Positions 56,318 through 64,000 of a stretch of 64,000 nt of DNA are shown in pieces; the first letter of the stretch is position 1; each line of letters starts with the position of its first letter. The stretch comes from Scolanthus callimorphus (taxonomy: Eukaryota > Cnidaria > Anthozoa > Actiniaria > Edwardsiidae). The stretch lies in contig CM066919.1 of the NCBI GenBank assembly GCA_033964015.1, positions 23,095,421-23,159,420 of the forward strand. Direction: 5' to 3'. The notes below the pieces were generated by a model. That model had not been told where the DNA came from and did not search any database. It saw only the letters and a program-made list of their open reading frames with translations. A program made the position numbers and the translations under genes.

Positions 56318-59300
56318 GTAAGTATTTCAATGTAATTGACTGTGTTATCAATTACAAATCTTAATTTTATATACACCGCAAGCCGCAACTTTAGAAACTT
56401 TGATTTGGTAGACAAACCAAAAGACGATCACCGAAAATATCACAAGTCACAAGGTTTTACTTAAAGTGAATACACTATTGATATTTTGAGATCAGATGGT
56501 GTTCCATACGAAATTGCTTGCAATTTTGAATGTCGGTGTGTATGGTAATTTTAGGGTCTTTCTGTAGGTACCGGAGACTATTGTATTCTGTGTTAGCTTC
56601 GTTCTTTGTGTTACTTGGAGTCCTTTGTCTCGGGTCCATTGTCTCTATTTTCAATGGTGTCATTAGTGCGAATATTTAAGGTATGACTCATTAGCATTCA
56701 CTTGACCATTGGCTCTATCCTCTGCTTCGTGCGGTCGCGTCCACTCGTCCAAGCTACAACCATTTCTACAACGCCGGGATATAATAAAACTCCACTTCCT
56801 TCATGGCTCCACTCGTTTCTACGCCTGCTCTCCTCTATTCGTGCTCACAGAGTCTTTTGTGGCTGCTCGATGGCTATTTTAGTTTCCCATTTGTGTCGCC
56901 TGAAGTCTGGCGAGTCAACCAACTTCACGTGGTGCAATGCGAGAAAATCGTAGTGTTCCCCGAACTTTCTTCTCACCAGGAGCTTAGCCTGCCATTTATG
57001 CTGTTTTATCAAGGTTTGTATCATGTGGCTTTCCGTTTTGCACCCTAGAATTTTCAGTTTAGACGGTTTATCTGCGGACCTATTTCGCAGAGACAATCAG
57101 AAACATGTTTTGTCCCCTTTCTCTGTTTATTTTACCCGCCACCCTTTTACCTATCTCCTTCGTTCCTCGTTTACTCATGTTTTATAAACCCTCTTTCTCG
57201 TATAGTTAATTTCTGGCGGCAGAGAAGATAAGTTTATTTCACACTAGTCGTGTTTCTAGAGGTCTATTATTTGCCGTGTGGTGTCACTGCTAGTTTATTT
57301 AACCATATGCTCGTCCACGTTTGCCGCTTCAGTACATATTCCTTTACCCGTTTTATACCAGTGATTCGCTGCCGTCTGTCATTTATTTGTAACAACTACG
57401 TCGCTCGTTTTCTCTGCTTATTCCAGTTATTTATTTATGTTTAGTTTCTTGTGCAATACCTCTTCCAGTGACTTATATGCCCTGTGTTTATTCACTTAGG
57501 TTTGAAACTGTCGGCAAGAGGAAGGAATTAAAGGCCGTTCAAAAGAAAGGAAAGGTACAATGAAGGAAAAGAAAACAAATTAGCATGGGCCGATCGGGTA
57601 TTTTTAGGACCTGAATAAGAAGCTTGTGGTCGAACAAAGGAATAATAAATCGTAGACAATCGAAGTCATAGAGAACAAATATAAAGTGGAAAAGCATAAT
57701 TTGGCATACGCCGGATGTCGGCATGAGCTAAAAGTTTGGCTCTTGTGGTCAAACAAAAGTGAAAAGTAAAAAAACGAAAAGCATAATTTGGCATACGCCG
57801 GATGTCGGCATGAGCTAAAAGTTTGGCTCTTGTGGTCAAACAAAAGTGGAAAGTAAAAAAGAAAATAATTTGGCATACGCCGGATGTCGGCATGAGCTAA
57901 AAGTTTGGCTCTTGTGGTCAAACAAAATGTAAAGAAGAAAAGAAAAGCATAATTTGGCATACGCCGGATGTCGGCATGAGTTAAAAGTTTGGCTCTTGTG
58001 GTCAAACAAAGTGTAAAGTAGAAAAGAAAAAACATAATTTCGCATACGCTGGATGTCGGCACGAGCTACACGTTTAACAATTGTAGTCAAACAAAAGAAG
58101 AAAGAAGGAAATTGGGCATGGACAGATAATCAGCAGAGGTATAAGATAAGAAAGATTAACACACTTATGTACAGTAAAATTGTAGTGAACTAACCGTAGG
58201 CGCGTCATCATGCAGCCCATACTTTCGTTGACTGGGGGGGTCCTCCTTTGTGCTCGTCTCGGACTTAGTTCGGGCACCGGTCAATGAAAGGTTGGGTTCC
58301 ATGTTTGTTCGCTATCGTGTTAGTGGCTCTTTACAGCTTAGGGCTACCTTATGTTAAGGGGGCCCAACCTTTCGTTGGCCGGACATCGGAGTAATTTACA
58401 TGAACAACCCCGATCAAGTACATCATGGTTACGCTAAATTCAAGCAGTATAGTATGCCACAGCTTTATGGGTCAGATATATAAGCTGGTCAGAAGTATAC
58501 CGCTGTTATGCTAATTGTCATGTCCTATGATGTGTCACATCACCATTCAACCCATGCTTTCGTTGACTGGGGGGGTCCTCCTTTGTGCCTCGTCTCGGAC
58601 TTAGTTCGGGCACCGGTCAACGAAAGGTTGGGTTCCATGTTTGTTTGCGATCATCTATGGGTCATTTACTTCGTAGGGCCTTGACATTTTCAAGGAACCC
58701 AACCTTTTCGTTGGCCGGATTTCGGATTTTTGAGTAATGGGAGGAGATCCTAAAGTAATGGGAGAGAGGGATCTCTGAGTAATGGGAAGTAATCTTTGAG
58801 TAGGGCTGCGATGTGGAGAGTTGTTGTTCTGGCTTTGGTAGCGTCATTTGGGCGGAGCCAGGTCTCCTTCCCATAACTTAAATGAGCACAATGGGACCAG
58901 TGAAAATAGATAACTATTTTCAATGGTGTCATTAGTGCGAATATTTAAGGTATGACTCATTAGCATTCACTTGACCATTTGGCTCTATCCTCGCGCAGGT
59001 AGGGCGCGTTTCCGTCCTGTTGCTCACATTGGTTGTGTTTTCGTCTCGTTGTGCTCCCGGGGCCTGGCGACGCCCTTTCGCGTTTCCCACCCACCCTCCC
59101 AAGTTTCGTTTTTTCCGCAATCTGGGCTCGCCAGGTCTCCTTCCCATAACTTAAATGAGCACAATGGACCAGTGAAAATAGATAACTATTGAATTACGTA
59201 TACTGTGCTCCGGTCAGCTCCGGTACCTACAGAACGAGCCTAATTTTATTGATGTTTCACTTCAGGCTACTGTGTTTTGTGACAAATGAAGGGTGCGTTT

Positions 59301-62300
59301 CTTTGGAAATTTGAGAAATCCAGAAAAGGATTCTGAGTCCAGTGTCCGGTTGCTCGAAAGTGGTTTAGTACTAATCCAGGATTAATTACCATGGTGACTC
59401 GATGGTCTTGTTCAGAACTAAACCTGGTTTAAATTTAATCCACCTTTGAACAACCCGCGCCAGGAGATTCAATCCAAATCCGGATTTGACGGATTCTGAA
59501 TCCTTGCGTTTTTCTTTGGGAAAGGATTCGAAAATAATTCTTTGGGTCAGTGGTAAGCTATCATCACGTGTGCACCCTTCACATGTGAGAGGGTCCACCA
59601 GTGATTGTTGCCATGGTAAAAATCCTTTTTCAGATTCAGCATTTCTTTTGTTCTACAAAAATCCATGAAATTTCATGTCGAATCCAATCCGGATTTTCCC
59701 AAAGACATGCACCCTAAGTTACAGTGAAAGTATAAGTAAGTTAATTGTAAGAAAATAAAATAAAAACATTAAATTGCAAAGTAAAACATTGCACTGCAAT
59801 TCGAGAACAGTAAAAGGGTCAAATGTGAAATGTGAATATTTTAAAAATTGTTTTCTTTGTCTTCATTTTTCTTTAGGGAGGTTTGGCAACCAAGCAGATC
59901 ACTTTTTAGGAGCTTTGTCATTTGCAAAAGCAGTCAATAGGACATTGGCCCTACCACCATGGAGGACTTATGTACGTCTTAGCCTGTGTAAGCAGCCTCT
60001 AAAGGGGAGGGGAGTTGACAACAAGAGAAAATGGAGAGCCAAGCATATCCACCCCCTTTTAAGGGGGTTTAATAACCTTCAACACAAAACCCTGGAATAT
60101 GTCATAAGTAAAACATCCATGACCCCTCCTCTTTCCGAGCCACTGTGCAGGCTATGTATCTCTGTTTTATTTATTTTTTTACCGTAAGTTCTTGCCAATT
60201 CTGTAGGAATAGGAATAATTGCCTCAGTGGTCTGTAGGAATAATTGCCTCAGTGGTCAATTATGGGTCATTTTGAAATTACACAAAACACATTTCTGACA
60301 CGTTTGCTTTTGTGCTAACATTCCCTTACAGAAAAATGTTCCATTTAATGAGTTTTTCCAAGTGGCCCTCTGCGTGAGTACCATCGGATCATATTAATAG
60401 AGGAATTCCTATCCACGCTGGCTCCCACTCATTGGCCTGTAGGGAAGAGAAAGGGTTACTGTTGGCTCCCCCTGGATCATCAGCTAAATGTGTCATGAAG
60501 GTTAGATACTGATTATTCAAGTTCTGTATTTCTATATTTCATTAATTTTTACTGATTATAGACCTTTCCAGTTATAATGACAATCATACTATCCCAGGTT
60601 AAAAAAAAATACAATCCCAGCTGGTATCCCTAGTATTTTTGAGTTGAGTATCCTTACCTGGCTGGATTATTAGACATCCCATGTGGGATCCCATGTAATC
60701 CAAACTTACATGTGGGATCTGGCTGTCCCAGCTGGTATCCTACTTATAAAATTAGATGCGGTCATAGCAATCCGATCTGGAGTAGATGGGATCCCAAGTA
60801 TCCCAGCTGGGATAACAACCTGGTATCCCATGTAAAAGTTGGGATCACACTTTGGATAAGGCAGGAGATCCAATATGAGATAGGTGGGATCCCACCTGGG
60901 ATGTTTACGTTAATAATCCCAGGTGGGAACTGTAGTTTCAGATCCCATCTTAGATCCAATATTGTCTCAAACGTTACCTTATACCAGATACCTGCTTTCA
61001 AATATCAACATCTCTCTAAAACCTCTGTTTTTTTCACTAGGATGGAAATCCCTTTGGTCCATTCTGGGATGAACTTGGTGTGGATTTGATGACTATGTTG
61101 TTTTCACATCAATGTCTATGCCAGTGAAGATCCCTATACCAAGGAAAAATGGCAACAGCAGTAAGTTTATTGCAAGTACTTGGGCGCAAGTAAAACTGGA
61201 GTACTTATTGTGTGGTTCCTAAAAATATTGAGAGAAAGGGGGTTCATTTGCACCTGATAAACCTCCTCTGGATCCGCACCTGAGTTAGTAGTCCTTTTGG
61301 GCAATAGAGCAGATTTCGTGTAATATTTATATATACTATATCAATAAAAATGTTTGAATATAAAAAAAAGATTTTGTATGACTGTAAAAAGTGCAGTGAA
61401 CAAAGTTGTGCCGCACCATGACGATGACCGTGCTGCAACTACGCTTCTACGGAAGGCCAGGTTCCATGCTGTGACCGTGCCATGCCGTGTCACTGCACTT
61501 TTCACAGTCAATTTATGTCCTTTTTATGAGAATTGGCAGTATGCCCTTTGCAATACAAAAAATGGTTTAAAACAGCAAAGATGTAGTCCTCTAAAGATTA
61601 GGTTCTTATAGTGGCCTATTGACAATCTGGCTAGACTATGTCTATGTCAGAAATATCTATGCGCAGGGTATGAAATACCAATGATTTGAGTATTTATACT
61701 GTTTTTTATTTATTTATTACGATGACGAAGATGATGGTAACGGAGGTGATGATGATTAATGTATTATATTTCAGATTTCCACCTTCATCTCACCCAGTAC
61801 TAGCCTTCCGTGGAGCCCCAGCTGGGTTCCCTGTGTCCCAGCAGGACAGACATTTACACCGATACCTGAAATGGTCAGATAAAATAACAGCACAAGTGGA
61901 TGAGTTTATTAGCAAATCTCTACCAGATGGGCCTTTTGTTGGGATTCATCTACGAAATGGTATTGACTGGGTCAGTATCAAGAAAATTTCACCAAAAACT
62001 CTAAGTCTCGCCTTGCCGACGTTGCAAAAACTATCTTCCCTTACCTTATATTGAAGGTCTGTAAGTATTTCCCTCGTACCTGCAAAAAAGACAGGGAAAT
62101 TCACTAAAACTTGCAGATGTTCGAGGAACACCGTTCTCTTTAGACTTTAGACGCCATTTTGTTTTTTTCTCGGTCGTAGGGCCTGGTGAGGAGTTTGCAT
62201 AACTAGAATGCTACCTGGCGGACCTTCCGGTTGGCGTTTTTCAGTAAATAACAGGGGCGTAGCCAGCACTTATGAAAGGGGGGGTTCCAAAATTCAAAAA

Positions 62301-63863
62301 ATAAAAACTCCAATAGATTGGACGTGTTTTTGCGTTCTCGCCACAGAAACCCAGCCAAAAATATTGATCTCGGGGAAAAACTAGCGTTTGAAGAAATTTG
62401 CTACATTTTATTGAGCTTTTATTTGTTGTTTATTAAATATTTACAATTTTAGTAGTAAGTCGGTACAGAACAGAGGCGAGGGGGGTTCCGCTGCGGGAGA
62501 GGGGAGTTCCGGAACCCCTGGACCCCCCCCCCCTGGCTACGCCCCTATAAGCGCGAGTTATAACTGTGGCGAACGATTTTACCGTGTTTTGAAGTTAGCC
62601 AGCATATAGACAATCTTGCAGCACGAGGGAGCATTTAGAAAGAGCATTTAGTGAATGTTTTTCCGATTTTCGTTGGACGTTTTACAAGAAGTACGGTGCA
62701 AATCACTATGACGGAGAAATGGCAGGGCGAATGCAAAATGTTTGTTTACTTTTTGGCATGAATGAGCTATCGTCCCAACTCAATCGACAATGACTGTTCT
62801 ATTAGGCATCTATTTTTGTTTATTTATCATTTGTTACTAAACATGAAATTCTTTATTCCAACAGAGCAACGCGTGTGAACACGTAAAGGAATGACGAGCT
62901 TCATGGCCTCGCCCCAGTGCCTCGGATACAGCCACTACCGCACGGTCAGCAAGTCTCTTTGCTTTCCGTCCCGAGATGACGTCATCAACAGAACAACGAC
63001 GGCTGTCAATCAAATTCAAGCCAAGGCTGTCTTTGTGGCCACGGATAACGACCCAATGCTGGATGAGCTCAAGTCTGCTTTGAGTGAAAGCTCGGTACGA
63101 AACAAAAGAGCAGACTAAGGGCCAAGGTTACAGTACACGGGCAAGCGCACCCTCCCTAGGAGAGTCTAATTGCCCCTAGAGAGTCTCGCGCATAGGGGAG
63201 TCTCGCCCATTGTGAAGTATCGCCCATTGCCGATAGAAGAGTCTCGCCCATAGGGGAGTCTCGCCCATTGTGAAGTCTCGCCCATTGCCGATAGAAGAGT
63301 CTCGCCCATAGGGGAGTCTCGCCCATTGTGGAGTCTCGCCCATTGCCGATAGAAGAGTCTCGCCCATAGGGGAGTCTCGCCCATTGTGAAGTCTCGCCCA
63401 TTGCCGATAGTAGAGTCTCGCCCATAGGGGAGTCTCGCCCTGGCAAATTATTGCACTATAGTAAGAGTAGGGGATTGTATCCTCGTGCAATGGCCTGGCT
63501 CTCGGAGCCATATACTGTCTACAGCTCGATACAGCCCACATAATTGTAAGGTGTCCGGCAGCAATTTGCGCCATCTAATGCAGCCCGTCAAATCCTCCAG
63601 CCTCACCTTGTCTAGCGGTCTAGAGAATCCTGTCTCTTTCCCCATTATTTTGTCGAAGTCCTCTAACTCACCTCTTGTTTGGCCTCTGTTTGCAGGTGAG
63701 TGTGGTTCATCTAAATCCATGGCTACCGCAGCTCGATCTTGCCATCCTCGCTCGTGCAGACCACTTCATAGGGAACTGCGTGTCTTCTTTCACAGCCTTC
63801 GTCAAACGAGAAAGAGACGTCAGTGGCAGAACATCTTCGTTTTTCGGATTCGACGAAAGTTGA
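56192..63863 (+). CDS. POFUT1: GDP-fucose protein O-fucosyltransferase 1 (POFUT1), 7 exons, six apparent single-base deletions
   Basis: Exons: 56192-56317, 59877-59971, 60332-60500, 61041-61160, 61775-61970, 62865-63094, 63696-63863, all with GT-AG borders. POFUT1 (family GT65) is an ER-luminal enzyme that adds O-fucose to Ser/Thr of EGF-like repeats, including Notch. Order of motifs: signal peptide [101 protein letters not shown] (active-site Arg), [20 protein letters not shown], then [21 protein letters not shown] and SSFFGFD. Reading through needs six added bases, all in or beside short runs: A at 56288, CCC at 60366-60368, CCCCC at 60468-60472, TTT at 61085-61087, AA at 61111-61112 and GG at 62888-62889. 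The corrected length is 369 residues against 388 in human, and every exon phase then fits. It ends FDES without an RDEF/KDEL-like tail. Confidence 0.93.
56318..57685. other. POFUT1 intron 1, first part
   Basis: A segment at about 56643-56720 (TTTCAATGGTGTCATTAGTG...) is repeated at 58918-58992. The minus frame 57096-56845 (83 codons) may be a fossil of a mobile-element protein but is not identifiable. Confidence 0.4.
57688..58095. repeat. ~86-bp minisatellite, 5 copies
   Basis: The unit starts GCATAATTTGGCATACGCCGG and contains GTTTGGCTCTTGTGGTCAAAC. Copies begin near 57694, 57781, 57867, 57947 and 58034. Long minus frames here are artefacts of the repeat. Confidence 0.93.
58190..58735 (+). 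repeat. Two copies of a stem-loop repeat (TTTCGTTGACTGGGGGGG)
   Basis: Copies at about 58205-58305 and 58550-58645, each with CTTTCGTTGACTGG paired to CCGGTCAAYGAAAGG. CCAACCTTTCGTTGGCCGG follows each (58368, 58693). They differ in one C (GTGCTCGTC / GTGCCTCGTC), again a homopolymer difference. Confidence 0.8.
58740..59195. repeat. Direct repeats GGTCTCCTTCCCATAACTTA
   Basis: About 60 bp at 58861-58922 is repeated at 59130-59188. In between is a copy of the 56643-56720 segment. Probably pieces of one dispersed element family. Confidence 0.75.
59290..59715. mobile_element. MITE with GGGTGCGTTTCTTTGG ends
   Basis: GGGTGCGTTTCTTTGGAAA is mirrored by TTTCCCAAAGACATGCACCC. Internal GGATTCTGAGTCC and AATCCGGATT words occur in both orientations. 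The TWA-type flanks (TGA/TAA) hint at a PIF/Harbinger relation, which is inference. Confidence 0.75.
59877..59971 (+). CDS. POFUT1: POFUT1 exon 2: GDP-fucose-binding GRFGNQ motif
   Basis: Encodes [18 protein letters not shown] and [12 protein letters not shown]. Acceptor TTTCTTTAG, donor TAT|GTACGT. Confidence 0.95.
60332..60500 (+). CDS. POFUT1: POFUT1 exon 3
   Basis: Encodes [44 protein letters not shown] and GSSAKCVMK, with two one-base slips, both in C runs. With them corrected it is 171 nt, phase 0. Confidence 0.85.
60640..60960. repeat. Degenerate GGGATCCCA-rich repeat
   Basis: Many TGGGATCCCA, CCAGCTGGTATCC and CCATGTGGGATC words in both orientations, between POFUT1 exons 3 and 4. 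The 125-codon frame across it is not a gene. Confidence 0.75.
61041..61160 (+). CDS. POFUT1: POFUT1 exon 4
   Basis: Encodes [22 protein letters not shown] and [16 protein letters not shown] in three successive frames, that is two missing bases. Donor GCA|GTAAGT. Confidence 0.88.
61369..61512. mobile_element. MITE, TATGACTGTRAAARGTGC family, copy 2
   Basis: TATGACTGTAAAAAGTGCAGTG is mirrored by CACTGCACTTTTCACAGTCA. The CCGTGC/CTACGC core resembles 47226-47465 without its duplication. Confidence 0.8.
61775..61970 (+). CDS. POFUT1: POFUT1 exon 5: HLR active-site motif
   Basis: Encodes [29 protein letters not shown] and [14 protein letters not shown]. No slip. The donor TGG|GTCAGT is weak, but its phase fits exon 6. 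Confidence 0.93.
62252..62547. mobile_element. MITE with AGGGGCGTAGCCAGC ends
   Basis: AGGGGCGTAGCCAGC is mirrored by CTGGCTACGCCCCT, with G/C homopolymers next to both ends. Distantly related to the GGCCGTAGCTA family. Confidence 0.8.
62865..63094 (+). CDS. POFUT1: POFUT1 exon 6
   Basis: Encodes SNACEHVK, one slip at GG 62888-62889, then [45 protein letters not shown]. The donor TCG|GTACGA is acceptable. Confidence 0.9.
63158..63440 (+). repeat. ~58-bp minisatellite, ~4.5 copies, with ~19-bp sub-units
   Basis: The unit is built from three versions of GTCTCGCCCAT (followed by AGGGGA, TGTGAA or TGCCGATAGAAGA). It lies in the last POFUT1 intron. Three overlapping minus frames of 72-132 codons are artefacts. 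Confidence 0.93.
63696..63863 (+). CDS. POFUT1: POFUT1 exon 7: C-terminal catalytic segment
   Basis: Encodes [54 protein letters not shown] and TGA at 63861-63863. No ER-retrieval tail is visible in any of the three frames just downstream. Confidence 0.92.
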   Translation: MSVVHLNPWLPQLDLAILARADHFIGNCVSSFTAFVKRERDVSGRTSSFFGFDES

Positions 63864-64000
63864 CAAAAGTTGGCCGTTTAATTTGTAGTCTAGGAAATAC
63901 TTTCTTCTTCAATGTTCGCGCGCATAGACATCGAAACAACAGTGGCATGCGCAGCCTATACGAATTTTCCTGGAGGGGAGGGGGGGGCTTTTAAACAAGT
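63864..64000. other. Downstream of POFUT1
   Basis: Probable 3' UTR; no AATAAA before the window ends. Confidence 0.4.

Noticed and set aside
57604..58090. 152-codon minus frame with repeated membrane-like segments
   Set aside because: Five copies of an 86-bp minisatellite; the repeat explains it entirely.
63156..63574. Minus frames of 72-132 codons
   Set aside because: Translations of the GTCTCGCCCAT minisatellite in the POFUT1 intron.

Overview
This is a window of animal nuclear DNA, most likely from an anthozoan cnidarian such as a coral or sea anemone. The evidence is spliced genes with GT-AG introns, metazoan gene families (POFUT1, M1 aminopeptidase, TMEM45, rhodopsin-class GPCR, S1A protease), very dense MITE-like inverted repeats, and a tRNA-derived SINE tail and repeat style I associate with corals. 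No rRNA, intact tRNA, CRISPR or bacterial gene structure is visible.

Bases 290-29313 look like one giant composite element. Its two ends are inverted copies of each other, about 0.7 kb each. Roughly 17 kb of the interior is a tandem satellite with a monomer of about 73 bp. The arrays read one way next to the left end and the opposite way next to the right end, as in a foldback transposon. Non-satellite blocks interrupt them: a 4.8-kb insert, an 0.87-kb block present twice 3,725 bp apart, a 0.95-kb TIR element, a 0.69-kb foldback at the main orientation switch, and a 1.9-kb insert. I found no convincing transposase or other gene in this half.

The right half is gene-rich. A chymotrypsin/elastase-like serine protease (+, exons from 29659 to 32573) is convergent with a large M1 zinc aminopeptidase gene (-, 54949 down to 32972, at least 18 exons found). 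Two single-exon genes lie inside aminopeptidase introns on the opposite strand: a rhodopsin-class GPCR (38169-39161) and a TMEM45/DUF716 membrane protein (45188-46040). POFUT1, the GDP-fucose protein O-fucosyltransferase, starts 1.24 kb from the aminopeptidase in divergent orientation and runs in seven exons from 56192 to 63863. Introns are full of MITEs, minisatellites and one L2/CR1-like LINE remnant.

POFUT1, TMEM45 and the aminopeptidase need about twelve single-base corrections to read through. Every one is a missing base, and most sit in short homopolymer runs, while splice sites and motifs are intact. I read these mainly as homopolymer undercalls in a long-read assembly, not as pseudogene decay. 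The genes share no obvious pathway beyond the secretory/membrane route: secreted protease, membrane or luminal peptidase, two membrane proteins and an ER glycosyltransferase.
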